Source of the DNA: Pseudomonadota bacterium
GTDB taxonomy: Bacteria; Pseudomonadota; Gammaproteobacteria; Burkholderiales; Burkholderiaceae_B
Direction of reading: 5' to 3'
DNA length: 24,059 bases
Assembly: GCA_023427085.1 (NCBI GenBank)
Contig: JAEZBO010000005.1
Coordinates: 1 to 24,059, forward strand
Shown here: piece after piece, positions 14,922 to 22,122 of the stretch
How the letters are laid out: each line of letters begins with the position of its first letter
Numbering within the stretch: position 1 is the stretch's first letter
Made by a program: the position numbers and the translations under genes
The notes under the pieces: generated by a model
What the model was told of the DNA's origin: nothing
The model's database searches: none
Seen by the model: the letters and a program-made list of their open reading frames with translations, nothing else

Positions 14922-15404
14922 ATGAACCCCCAAGACCTGCTCGAGCGACTCGCGCTGCAAGCGCATCCCGAGGGCGGCTACTACCGCGAAACCTATCGTG
15001 CGCGGCAGCCCGTCAGCCGCAACGGCCGCGAGTACGCCGCCAGCACCGCCATCTACTACCTGCTGTGCGACGGCGCCTACTCGGCCTGGCACCGCATCGG
15101 CTCGGACGAGACCTGGCATTTCTATGCGGGCGCGACGCTGCTGGTGCACGAACTGCAGGCCGACGGGACGCTGCTCACCCATCGGCTCGACGACAAGCTC
15201 GACGGCAGCAGCTTCCAGGCCACCGTCCAGGCCGGCAACTGGTTCGCCGCCGAACTCGAAGACCCGGCGGCGTTTGCGTTGGTGGGGTGTACGGTGGCGC
15301 CGGGTTTCGAATTCAGCGAATTCGAGCTGGCGGATGGCGCGGCGCTGCTGGTGCATCACGCAGATCATGAAGCTCTGATCCGCCGGCTCAGTGCCAAGCG
15401 CTAG
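14922..15404 (+). CDS. DUF985 cupin-domain protein
   Basis: 160-aa single-domain cupin of the DUF985 (Cupin_5, yeast YML079w-like) family. Signatures: AHPEGGYYRETYR (14-26), the cupin motif WHRIGSDETWHFYAG (56-70) with likely metal ligands H57, E63 and H66, and APGFEFSEFELADG near the C-terminus. The function of the family is not established; it binds small ligands in a beta barrel. The start ATG 14922 lacks a Shine-Dalgarno but matches the family N-terminus. It sits between two toxin-antitoxin pairs, and its TAG is shared with the stop of the convergent AbiEii gene in the palindrome CTAG (15401-15404). Confidence 0.93.
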   Translation: MNPQDLLERLALQAHPEGGYYRETYRARQPVSRNGREYAASTAIYYLLCDGAYSAWHRIGSDETWHFYAGATLLVHELQADGTLLTHRLDDKLDGSSFQATVQAGNWFAAELEDPAAFALVGCTVAPGFEFSEFELADGAALLVHHADHEALIRRLSAKR

Positions 15405-16456
15405 CGTCTCTGTGCCTGAGCGTCGTTTAAACGGGACTCCAGTGTTTCGATGACCCGCTCCACCTCGTCGATGTCAGGCAGCGAACCGAAAATCATGCCA
15501 CTCATCGCCACGTAGTCACGGTCAAGGGCCTCGCGCATGGGCTGAGACGGCATCAGAGTGAAACTGCCATGTGCCGCCTTATCCAGTCCCAGGTCCGGGC
15601 TGCCGAAGAAAAGGCGGGCATGTTGCGCGCAGTCTTGCGCCAGTGCGTGGTTGGCAAGCCAGGCGGAAGCCTTATCGTGTTGCAACAAGCGGTAGATGTC
15701 GTAATAGTGCCGCGACACGCGCTGGCCTTCATGACGTAGCTGTCCACGACGCTCATGCCACTGACGCAAGCCGTGCACGATGATGATCTTGTCCCAGAAG
15801 GTGCGTTCCGGCTTGACTGTGGTGACGTTGAGCACGGTCATGTCGAGATCGTGCAGATCGGCCGCGATATACGGCGTGACAGTGGAAGTTTCGTGCGGAT
15901 CCAGCGCCGACTTGGCGCCGACCTCGATCTTCACGGCTGAGCGGATGTAGTCGTCCGGAGCACTGGTTACCGTGGGAAACCAAAACAGCAGCGTTTGCTG
16001 GTCAGGATCGTCAGGGTCCAGATCCACGCGGAAAAGCTCTGTCGGGATGGCTCTTGCCGCCATCTCGCGCAACTGCACCGCCATGTTCTCGGCAATATAT
16101 CGCTGGCAAGCGGCCCGGATGCGATCGAGCCGGATGCGCCGCTGCTTGCCGCTCAAGCCATCCAGTTCCGCAGCCTTGATCGGCTCACCAAGATCGTCAC
16201 GGAACACGGTGATGTCGATGTCCTCGGAAAACCGCGAAATCAGCCCAAACGCCTTGGACAGCGATGTGCCGCCCTTGAACAATAGCCTAGGGCCGCCAGG
16301 GGGCAGGCCGTTGAACAAGACATCCAAGATCCAGCAAACCCAGAAGTCTTTTTCTACGTTCTGGACAGCCGTGCCCAGGCGAGCCGCCGCCGTCAGGAAA
16401 AGATCGCGACGTTCATCGTCATCAGCCTGAATGATGGTGCTGAAGTTCGGGTTCAT
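15401..16456 (-). CDS. AbiEii/AbiGii-family nucleotidyltransferase toxin
   Basis: 351-aa toxin of a type IV (AbiE) toxin-antitoxin system, a DNA polymerase beta-like nucleotidyltransferase. The active-site motifs are intact: LLFKGGTSLSK with K61, G63, T64, S65, followed by RFSEDIDITV with D79 and D81, and the VKIEVGAK stretch with a further motif residue. AbiEii binds NTP and causes reversible growth arrest; related MenT enzymes modify tRNA acceptor ends. ATG 16456 is used (AAGG ten bases upstream), 62 bp after the antitoxin stop. It is the second gene of the antitoxin-toxin operon, and its stop overlaps the cupin stop head-on. It may also give phage abortive infection. Confidence 0.92.
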   Translation of the reverse strand: MNPNFSTIIQADDDERRDLFLTAAARLGTAVQNVEKDFWVCWILDVLFNGLPPGGPRLLFKGGTSLSKAFGLISRFSEDIDITVFRDDLGEPIKAAELDGLSGKQRRIRLDRIRAACQRYIAENMAVQLREMAARAIPTELFRVDLDPDDPDQQTLLFWFPTVTSAPDDYIRSAVKIEVGAKSALDPHETSTVTPYIAADLHDLDMTVLNVTTVKPERTFWDKIIIVHGLRQWHERRGQLRHEGQRVSRHYYDIYRLLQHDKASAWLANHALAQDCAQHARLFFGSPDLGLDKAAHGSFTLMPSQPMREALDRDYVAMSGMIFGSLPDIDEVERVIETLESRLNDAQAQRR

Positions 16457-16518
16457 CACGGCAGCGCCTTGGCACGGGGAGGGGGTTCGGTTGCGCTCGT
16501 CTGCGGCGCCCCGGCGGG

Positions 16519-17151
16519 CTAGGTCTGTGGGGAGCAGCCGGGTAGCTCGCGGATAACGGTCTGCATCCATGCTGGCAGCGTATGAAAACCCGTCAATAGG
16601 TCTTGGCGGATGACATCGCCTTGCGCAGGGGTGGCCAGCAGCGCGGACAGACACTTGACGATGCGCGGCTGGTCGGCTGGCAAAGTGTCCTTCAACCAAT
16701 GCAGCGCCTGCACCACCCGCATGGCTGGCCGGCCCGCCCAATACAAGCGGCTGGGGGCCGTTTGCTTGAACTGGACTGTCAGTTGATCGAGTTGGATATG
16801 GCGCCGGCGCGCGTCGGTGTGAATCGTGACACGTGCGGGCACCGCGTCGGTCAAGCCCAGGTCGTTGGCGGCGGTCATGCCATCGACCAGCAAGCGCAAC
16901 TGGTCTCGTCGTGCTATCGCGTCCACGACCGCCCGGTAATCCGGGAAGGCGGACTTCTTCGTCAAGCTATTGATCTTGGGACGGTCGTACAGGCCACGGT
17001 CGATGCGGCGCAACTGGTCGGAGGCGACCAGCCGCTGTAGTGCCTTGTCGACGGCATCGCGACTGCCGAGATGGGCAAAGTCGGTCGGCACCCATACTTG
17101 GCTGGGGGCGATAGCGATGTGAGCGAGGATTCGAGCTTTGAGATCAGCCAT
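16519..17151 (-). CDS. AbiEi-type (DUF6088) antitoxin
   Basis: 210-aa antitoxin and autorepressor partner of the AbiEii toxin. Residues 1-60 form a winged helix: WVPTDFAHLGSRDAVDKALQ, then RLVASDQLRRIDRGLYDRPK, the characteristic AbiEi N-terminus that binds the promoter repeats. The C-terminal part (about 70-205, including VDGMTAANDLGLTDAVPARV) corresponds to the antitoxin domain. In known AbiE systems the antitoxin acts without direct complex formation. ATG 17151 has AAGG five bases upstream; the frame is open further upstream through the operator repeats, which is unlikely to be translated. It is followed by the toxin gene, and its promoter carries two inverted repeats. Confidence 0.9.
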   Translation of the reverse strand: MADLKARILAHIAIAPSQVWVPTDFAHLGSRDAVDKALQRLVASDQLRRIDRGLYDRPKINSLTKKSAFPDYRAVVDAIARRDQLRLLVDGMTAANDLGLTDAVPARVTIHTDARRRHIQLDQLTVQFKQTAPSRLYWAGRPAMRVVQALHWLKDTLPADQPRIVKCLSALLATPAQGDVIRQDLLTGFHTLPAWMQTVIRELPGCSPQT

Positions 17152-17161
17152 ATGCACCTTC

Positions 17162-17230
17162 GTCCGATATTTGTAGTGTTTTTTCGGACTTGATGGAAGG
17201 TCGTCCGAAATTTGTAGTTGTTTTTCGGAC
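17162..17230 (-). promoter_or_regulatory. Twin inverted-repeat operator of the abiE module
   Basis: Two nearly identical 28-bp elements lie at 17162-17189 and 17203-17230, 41 bases start to start. Each opens with GTCCGA and closes with TCGGAC, enclosing an AT-rich centre (ATTTGTAGT...TTTTT); the second is extended to CGTCCGA/TCGGACG. They end just upstream of the antitoxin ATG (17151). Characterised AbiEi proteins repress their operon by binding two inverted repeats in the promoter, and this arrangement matches. Each could also fold as a hairpin in RNA. Confidence 0.8.
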
Positions 17231-17330
17231 GAGGGTGGCAGGTCCACCATGGCGCATGCCATCGACCATCGCGAGTGCATTGCCATTGATCAAAGCAGAT
17301 TTGCTTCGCAGAGCAGCGCCAGCCGCAAAG

Positions 17331-17359
17331 CAAAAAGGCCAACCCCGAAGAGTTGGCCT
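17331..17359 (-). terminator. Rho-independent terminator of tRNA-Phe
   Basis: On the minus strand, AGGCCAAC (17359-17352), an eight-base loop (17351-17344) and GTTGGCCT (17343-17336) form a perfect 8-bp stem followed by a T run (17336-17332). It starts 16 bases past the tRNA 3' end, in the direction of tRNA transcription. Confidence 0.9.
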
Positions 17360-17375
17360 AAGCGCATGAATCTTT

Positions 17376-17451
17376 TGGTGGCCTGGGGCGGAATCGAACC
17401 ACCGACACGCGGATTTTCAATCCGCTGCTCTACCAACTGAGCTACCAGGCC
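17376..17451 (-). tRNA. tRNA-Phe (anticodon GAA)
   Basis: The 76-base minus-strand sequence starts GGCCTGG and ends CCAGGCC-A-CCA, a perfect 7-bp acceptor stem with encoded CCA (17378-17376). The D-arm AGCTCAGTTGGTAGAGC, the anticodon stem-loop GCGGATTGAAAATCCGC with anticodon GAA at 17418-17416, and the T-arm GGTTCGATTCC are all intact. A terminator follows. It is divergent from hemA and its 3' side faces the AbiE module. Confidence 0.98.
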
Positions 17452-17464
17452 ACGAAAGACCGAG

Positions 17465-17470
17465 ACTATA
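17465..17470 (-). promoter_or_regulatory. -10 box of tRNA-Phe
   Basis: On the minus strand TATAGT (17470-17465) lies 13 bases before the tRNA 5' end, placing transcription start around 17458. The bases upstream are AT-rich (CAAAAATATGG), but no good TTGACA-like -35 was found. Confidence 0.5.
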
Positions 17471-17546
17471 CACCATATTTTTGAGCCTTGCTTGCGCCCA
17501 CGCCACACCTGGCCGCCGCGGGCGGGCCAAATCCGGCCTCAAGGTC

Positions 17547-17552
17547 TATAAT
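17547..17552 (+). promoter_or_regulatory. -10 box of the hemA operon
   Basis: A consensus TATAAT occurs 79 bases before the hemA ATG in a locally AT-richer patch (GGTCTATAATCCTCTGTTG). The region 17 bases upstream is GC-rich and lacks a -35 consensus. The position between tRNA-Phe and hemA supports a divergent promoter region. Confidence 0.5.
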
Positions 17553-17631
17553 CCTCTGTTGTTTACTGTTACCGCGTGATGAATGCCGCCCGCCGGCGTG
17601 CATCACGCACTATGGCAGTCTTGCCCAGCAG

Positions 17632-18906
17632 ATGTCCGTCGACGTCCTCACCTTCGGCCTGAATCACGTCTCCGCCCCGGTCTCGGTGCGCGAGCGCGTG
17701 TCCATGCCCGTCGAGTTGCTCAAGCCCGCGCTCGACGGCCTGCGCTCGGCCTTTGGCGGCGGCGTGCGCGAAGCGGCCATCCTGTCGACCTGTAATCGCA
17801 CCGAGGTCTACTGTGCGGCCGACCGCGCGGTCGCCGACCAGCTGCCCGCGTGGCTGGCCGATTTCCACAGCCTGCAGACCGGCGAGCTGCAACCCCACCT
17901 GTACCGTCACGACAGCGACGAGGCCGTGCGCCACGCGTTCCGTGTCGCCAGCGGGCTCGATTCGATGGTGCTGGGCGAGCCGCAGATCCTCGGCCAGATG
18001 AAAGACGCCGTGCGCACCGCCGGCGAGGCCGGTACGCTGGGCACGCTGCTGCATCAACTGTTCCAGCGCACCTTCTCGGTCGCCAAGGAAGTCCGCTCGC
18101 AGACCGCCATCGGCGCCCATTCGGTGTCGATGGCCGCCGCCGCCGTGCGGCTGGCCGAGCGGGTGTTCGGCGACCTGAGCCAGGCCCGCACGCTGTTCAT
18201 CGGCGCCGGCGAAATGATCGAGCTGTGCGCGACCCACTTCGCCGCGCAGCAGCCGGCCTCGATGGTGGTGGCCAATCGCACGCTCGAGCGCGCCGAACAC
18301 CTGGCCGGCCGTTTTGCCGCCAGCACCATGCGGCTGTCCGAGCTGCCCGAGCGGCTGGCCGAATTCGACGTGGTGATTTCCTGTACCGCCAGCTCCTTGC
18401 CCATCCTGGGTCTGGGGCTGGTCGAGCGCGCCACGCGGCTGCGCCGTCACCGACCGATGGTGATGGTCGACCTGGCGGTGCCGCGCGACATCGAACCCGA
18501 AGTCGCCCGGCTGGGCGACGTCTATCTGTACTCGGTCGACGACCTGGGCAAGCTGGTGCAAAGCGGCACCGATGCCCGCCGCGCCGCGGTGGTGCAGGCC
18601 GAGGCCATCATCGATGCCCGCGTACGCCACTTCATGCACTGGATGCAGTCGCGCGCGGTGGTGCCGGTGATCCAGAACCTGCATCAGGCCGCCGCCGACA
18701 TCCAGCTGGCCGAGCTCGAGCGCGCCCGCCGCCTGCTGGCGCGGGGCGACTCGCCCGAGGCGGTGCTCGAACAACTGGCCCACGGCCTGACGCAAAAATA
18801 CCTGCATGGCCCGCTGGCCGCGCTCAACCAGAGCCAGGACACCGATCGCCAACAGCTGATCGAGCTGCTGCCCCGCTTGTTCCCCGCCCGCGACGCACGC
18901 CGTTAG
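17632..18906 (+). CDS. hemA: Glutamyl-tRNA reductase
   Basis: 424-aa enzyme (E. coli 418) making glutamate-1-semialdehyde from glutamyl-tRNA with NADPH, the first step of C5-pathway tetrapyrrole synthesis. The catalytic cysteine C54 lies in AILSTCNRTEVY; GLDSMVLGEPQILGQ is the family signature; TLFIGAGEM is the NADPH-binding loop; the C-terminal dimerisation helix ends the protein. Some relatives carry the GNMI loop here as FIGAGEMIELC. ATG 17632 matches the family N-terminus (MSVDVLTFGLNHVSAPV); a longer in-frame extension upstream has no family similarity. It leads the operon with prfA, as in many proteobacteria. Confidence 0.97.
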   Translation: MSVDVLTFGLNHVSAPVSVRERVSMPVELLKPALDGLRSAFGGGVREAAILSTCNRTEVYCAADRAVADQLPAWLADFHSLQTGELQPHLYRHDSDEAVRHAFRVASGLDSMVLGEPQILGQMKDAVRTAGEAGTLGTLLHQLFQRTFSVAKEVRSQTAIGAHSVSMAAAAVRLAERVFGDLSQARTLFIGAGEMIELCATHFAAQQPASMVVANRTLERAEHLAGRFAASTMRLSELPERLAEFDVVISCTASSLPILGLGLVERATRLRRHRPMVMVDLAVPRDIEPEVARLGDVYLYSVDDLGKLVQSGTDARRAAVVQAEAIIDARVRHFMHWMQSRAVVPVIQNLHQAAADIQLAELERARRLLARGDSPEAVLEQLAHGLTQKYLHGPLAALNQSQDTDRQQLIELLPRLFPARDARR

Positions 18907-18981
18907 CGGCGCTCTCCCGCCCCCCGCCTTCGAATGCAGGCCTGGCCTGCCGCTACCGTTTTCCCTTTTCCGTCGCCGCTT

Positions 18982-20064
18982 ATGAAATCGTCCATGCGTT
19001 CCCGGCTGGAGCAGCTGTCCCGCCGCTTGATCGAAATCGACGCCATGCTGGCCGAACCCGATGCGGCCGGCGACATGGAGCGTTTTCGCAAGCTGTCGCG
19101 CGAGCGGGCCGAGGTCGAGCCGGTGGCGCAGGCCTTCGCGGCGTTCACGCAGGCCGAGGACGACCTGGCCACCGCGCAGCAGATGCTGGCCGATCCCGAG
19201 ATGAAGGCGCTGGCGCAGGAAGAGATCGAGATCGCCAAGGCAGCGATCGACAAGCTTGGCGCCGACCTGCAGCTGTTGCTGTTGCCGCGCGATCCGGATG
19301 ACGGCCGCAGCATCTTCCTCGAAGTGCGCGCCGGCACCGGCGGCGACGAGAGCGCGCTGTTCGCCGGCGACCTGCTGCGCATGTACACCCGCTATGCCGA
19401 ACGGATGGGCTGGAAGGTCGAGCTGATGTCCGAAAGCGCGTCCGAGCTGGGCGGCTACAAAGAGGTGATCGCCCGTATCGACGGCGACGGCGCCTATGGC
19501 CGGCTCAAGTTCGAGTCGGGCGCGCACCGCGTGCAGCGTGTGCCGGCCACCGAGGCGCAGGGCCGCATCCATACCTCGGCCTGTACCGTGGCCGTGCTGC
19601 CCGAGGCCGACCCGGCGGTCGACATCGTCATCAATCCGGCCGACCTGCGCGTCGATACCTTCCGCGCCAGCGGCGCCGGCGGCCAGCACATCAACAAGAC
19701 CGATTCGGCCGTGCGCCTGACCCACCTGCCGACCGGCCTGGTGGTCGAGTGCCAGGACGATCGTTCGCAGCACCGCAACCGCGAGAAGGCGCTGCAGGTG
19801 CTGGCTGCCCGGCTCAAGGACCAGCAGCAGCGCGAGCGCCACGACAAGGAAGCCGCGCAGCGCAAGAGCCTGGTCGGCTCGGGCGATCGCTCGGAGCGCA
19901 TCCGCACCTACAACTACCCCCAGGGCCGCCTGACGGACCACCGCATCAACCTGACGCTGTACAAGCTGCAGGCGATCCTGGAGGGTGATCTCGATGAACT
20001 GACCAGCACCTTGCTGGCCGAACACCAGGCCGAGCAATTGGCCGCCTTGGGAGAACAAGCATGA
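18982..20064 (+). CDS. prfA: Peptide chain release factor 1
   Basis: 360-aa RF1, the same length as E. coli. It reads UAA and UAG and triggers peptide release. The PxT codon-recognition motif appears as PAT in RVPATEAQGRIHTS, and the GGQ hydrolysis motif as SGAGGQHINKTDSAVR, the glutamine of which is methylated by PrmC. The N-terminal coiled region (about 1-100) and DRSQHRNREKAL helix are typical. ATG 18982 gives the family length; no clear Shine-Dalgarno, and ATG 18994 is a minor alternative. It lies 75 bp after hemA. Its TGA overlaps the ATG of a 47-codon ORF (ATGA at 20061-20064) that bridges to prmC. Confidence 0.97.
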   Translation: MKSSMRSRLEQLSRRLIEIDAMLAEPDAAGDMERFRKLSRERAEVEPVAQAFAAFTQAEDDLATAQQMLADPEMKALAQEEIEIAKAAIDKLGADLQLLLLPRDPDDGRSIFLEVRAGTGGDESALFAGDLLRMYTRYAERMGWKVELMSESASELGGYKEVIARIDGDGAYGRLKFESGAHRVQRVPATEAQGRIHTSACTVAVLPEADPAVDIVINPADLRVDTFRASGAGGQHINKTDSAVRLTHLPTGLVVECQDDRSQHRNREKALQVLAARLKDQQQRERHDKEAAQRKSLVGSGDRSERIRTYNYPQGRLTDHRINLTLYKLQAILEGDLDELTSTLLAEHQAEQLAALGEQA

Positions 20065-20204
20065 CCCGCCGTCTGGGTTCCTGGCAACGTTGTACGCGCA
20101 TGGCCCGTCGCCGTGCCGCCGCCTCCGCCTCTGATTGGCGCGTCGCGCCGCGTCCCGCCGAGGCCGCCAAGCCCGCCGGCAAGCCGCAGGACGGTCAGGG
20201 ATGA
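20061..20204 (+). CDS. 47-aa basic small ORF coupling prfA to prmC
   Basis: This ORF is too short for ordinary gene lists. It starts MTRRLGSWQRCTRMARRRAA, ends in KPQDGQG, and has about nine Arg and two Lys against three acidic residues. The ATG shares ATGA with the prfA stop (20061-20064), and its TGA shares ATGA with the prmC start (20201-20204). GGGAG lies seven bases before the ATG, a better ribosome site than that of prfA. The signature of start-stop overlaps at both ends is strong evidence that ribosomes pass through it. No recognised domain; it may be a true small protein, for example RNA- or ribosome-binding given its charge, or only a translational bridge for prmC. Confidence 0.65.
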   Translation: MTRRLGSWQRCTRMARRRAAASASDWRVAPRPAEAAKPAGKPQDGQG

Positions 20205-21136
20205 CAGCCCCGGCCGGCGGCGCCGCGACGGTTCAGTCGCTGATGGCCGCCTGCGGCCTGCCGCGGCTCGAGGCGCGCATGCTGCTCGAGTTGGTGCTGG
20301 CCCGGCCGCGCGCGTGGCTGCTGGCGCACGATACCGACCCGCTGGATGTGGTGGCGGTCGAGCGCTTCGAGCAGCTCGCCGGCCAGCGCCGCCAGGGCCA
20401 GCCGATGGCTTACCTGCTGGGTGAGCGCGAGTTCATGGGCCATCGCCTGGCGGTCGCGCCCGGCGTGCTGATCCCGCGTCCCGAAACCGAGTTGCTGGTC
20501 GAAACCGGGCTGCAGCACCTGGCCGGCCGCGCGTCGCCGCGCGTGCTCGACCTGGGCACCGGCAGCGGCGCGATTGCGATCGCGATCGCGCTGGCGCGGC
20601 CCGATGCGCAGGTGCTGGCCACCGACGCCAGCGAGGCGGCGCTGCAGCAGGCCCGCGCCAATGCCGCCACGCTGGGCGCCGGCAACGTGACGTTCCGCCA
20701 CGGCGACTGGTTCGCGGCGCTGGCGACCGTCGCCTCGGGTTCGGGCTGCGCGGCGACGGTGGCAACGGCTTCGGCATCGGCTGAGCCAGCGGCCGCGCCG
20801 CTCGGCGCCGCGCAGCCGCACCCGCAGCCCGCCGCCTTCGACCTGATCGTCTCCAACCCACCCTACATCGAAGCCGGCGACGTGCACCTGACGCAGGGCG
20901 ACCTGCGTTTCGAGCCGCGCTCGGCGCTGACCGACGAGGCCGATGGCCTGTCGGCGCTGCGCCGCATCGTGGCCGGTGCGCGCGACTGGCTGGCGCCGGG
21001 CGCCGCGCTGTGGCTCGAACACGGCTGGGACCAGGCGGCGGCGGTGCGTCAGCTGCTCGCGGCCGCCGGCTTCGAGCGGCCTTCCAGCCGGCGCGATCTG
21101 GCCGATATCGAGCGTATCTCCGGCGCCTCTCTATAA
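20201..21136 (+). CDS. prmC: Release-factor glutamine N5-methyltransferase
   Basis: 311-aa SAM-dependent methyltransferase that methylates the GGQ glutamine of RF1/RF2. Motifs: PMAYLLGEREFMG (68-80), RPETELLVE, SAM-binding VLDLGTGSGAIAIAIA (115-130), D142 in ATDASEAAL, and the catalytic SNPPYIEAGD with N219-P-P-Y222. Compared with E. coli PrmC (277 aa, NPPY near 183) there is an Ala/Ser/Pro-rich insertion of about 35 residues at 173-210, just before the catalytic strand. ATG 20201 overlaps the small ORF stop and has AGGA nine bases upstream. Clustering with its substrate gene prfA is usual. The stop TAA (21134-21136) lies inside the -10 box assigned to grxD. Confidence 0.95.
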   Translation: MTAPAGGAATVQSLMAACGLPRLEARMLLELVLARPRAWLLAHDTDPLDVVAVERFEQLAGQRRQGQPMAYLLGEREFMGHRLAVAPGVLIPRPETELLVETGLQHLAGRASPRVLDLGTGSGAIAIAIALARPDAQVLATDASEAALQQARANAATLGAGNVTFRHGDWFAALATVASGSGCAATVATASASAEPAAAPLGAAQPHPQPAAFDLIVSNPPYIEAGDVHLTQGDLRFEPRSALTDEADGLSALRRIVAGARDWLAPGAALWLEHGWDQAAAVRQLLAAAGFERPSSRRDLADIERISGASL

Positions 21137-21137
21137 T
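21132..21137 (+). promoter_or_regulatory. -10 box inside the prmC stop codon, serving grxD
   Basis: A perfect TATAAT covers the last bases of prmC, its fourth to sixth nearest bases giving the TAA stop. It lies 72 bases upstream of the grxD ATG. No -35 consensus is evident in the coding sequence upstream. It would allow grxD-ubiX-ttcA to be transcribed apart from hemA-prfA-prmC. Confidence 0.5.
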
Positions 21138-21208
21138 TTAACGATCTCCACGCGCATGTCGCGGGCCGTCCCGGTCCGAGGCGTGGGCCCATTCTCAGCG
21201 AGTCAACC

Positions 21209-21535
21209 ATGAGCGACGTGCAAACCTTTCTCCGCGAAACCGTCAGCCAGCACCCGGTCGTGCTGTTCATGAAGGGGTCGGCGCAGTTTCCCCAGTGCGG
21301 CTTTTCCGGCCGTGCGATCCAGATCCTCAAGGGCTGTGGCGTGCGCAAGCTCATCACCGTCAACGTGCTCGAGGACGAAGAAGTGCGTTCGGGCATCAAG
21401 GAGTTCTCGAACTGGCCGACCATCCCGCAGCTGTACGTCAGCGGCGAGTTCATCGGCGGCTCGGACATCATGGCCGAGATGCACGAAAGCGGCGAGCTCA
21501 AGAAGCTGCTGGACGAGTCCGGAGCCACGCAGTGA
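21209..21535 (+). CDS. grxD: Monothiol glutaredoxin, CGFS type
   Basis: 108-aa Grx4-type glutaredoxin that binds and transfers [2Fe-2S] clusters with glutathione. The single active-site cysteine is C30 in FPQCGFSG; other family motifs are VVLFMKGS (17-24), WPTIPQLYVSGEFIGGSDI with the glutathione-binding TIP, and IMAEMHESGEL. Length matches E. coli GrxD (115). ATG 21209 has a weak GCGAG upstream. A consensus -10 box lies 72 bases upstream at the end of prmC. The stop overlaps the ubiX start (GTGA, 21532-21535). Confidence 0.96.
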   Translation: MSDVQTFLRETVSQHPVVLFMKGSAQFPQCGFSGRAIQILKGCGVRKLITVNVLEDEEVRSGIKEFSNWPTIPQLYVSGEFIGGSDIMAEMHESGELKKLLDESGATQ

Positions 21536-22122
21536 GTGACGCGCGCCGGCGACTGATCGTCGGCATCACCGGCGCGACCGGCGCGATCTACGCGGTGCGG
21601 CTGCTGGCCATGCTGCGCGCGCAGACGCAGGTCGAGACCCACCTGGTGGTGTCGGCGGCCGGTGCGCTCAATCTGCAACACGAGCTCGACCTGTCGCGCG
21701 CCGAGGTACACGCGCTGGCCGACGTGGCCCACGGCGTGCGCGAGGTCGGCGCGACGCTGGCCAGCGGCAGCTTCAAGGCCGACGGCATGGTCGTCGCGCC
21801 GTGCTCGATGCGCACGCTGGGCGCGATTGCGCACGGCCTGGCCGACAACCTGCTGACGCGCGCGGCCGACGTCACGCTCAAGGAGCGGCGCCGGCTGGTG
21901 CTGATGGTGCGCGAGACGCCGTTCAATCTGGCGCACCTGCGCAACATGACCGCCGTGACCGAAATGGGCGGCGTGATCTTTCCGCCGCTGCCGGCCTTCT
22001 ATCACCGGCCCGGCAGCCTCGAAGAAATGGTCGACCACACGCTGGCGCGCGTGCTCGACCTGTTCGACATCGACGTCGCCGCACCGCGCTGGACCGGGCT
22101 GGGCCCGGGCGCTGAATCATGA
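21532..22122 (+). CDS. ubiX: Flavin prenyltransferase UbiX
   Basis: 196-aa UbiX/Pad1 enzyme, which attaches a dimethylallyl group to FMN to make the prenyl-FMN cofactor of UbiD-type decarboxylases (ubiquinone synthesis). Motifs: LIVGITGATGAIYAVRLL at the N-terminus, APCSMRTLGAIAHGLADNLL (conserved FMN-site region), and LVLMVRETPFNLAHLRNM, the hallmark C-terminal segment. The start is GTG 21532, overlapping the grxD stop as GTGA, with GGAG seven bases upstream; the longer frame upstream is a shadow of grxD. Its TGA overlaps the ttcA ATG (22119-22122), so grxD, ubiX and ttcA are translationally coupled. Confidence 0.96.
   Translation: MSDARRRLIVGITGATGAIYAVRLLAMLRAQTQVETHLVVSAAGALNLQHELDLSRAEVHALADVAHGVREVGATLASGSFKADGMVVAPCSMRTLGAIAHGLADNLLTRAADVTLKERRRLVLMVRETPFNLAHLRNMTAVTEMGGVIFPPLPAFYHRPGSLEEMVDHTLARVLDLFDIDVAAPRWTGLGPGAES

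Noticed and set aside
17376..17400. Attachment site of an integrated element at the tRNA-Phe 3' end
   Set aside because: I found no second copy of the tRNA 3' segment and no integrase gene in the window.
17569..20058. 829-codon open frame on the minus strand opposite hemA and prfA
   Set aside because: It is a GC-bias shadow: it mirrors two well-recognised genes and its product is His/Gln/Arg/Gly-rich with no domain.
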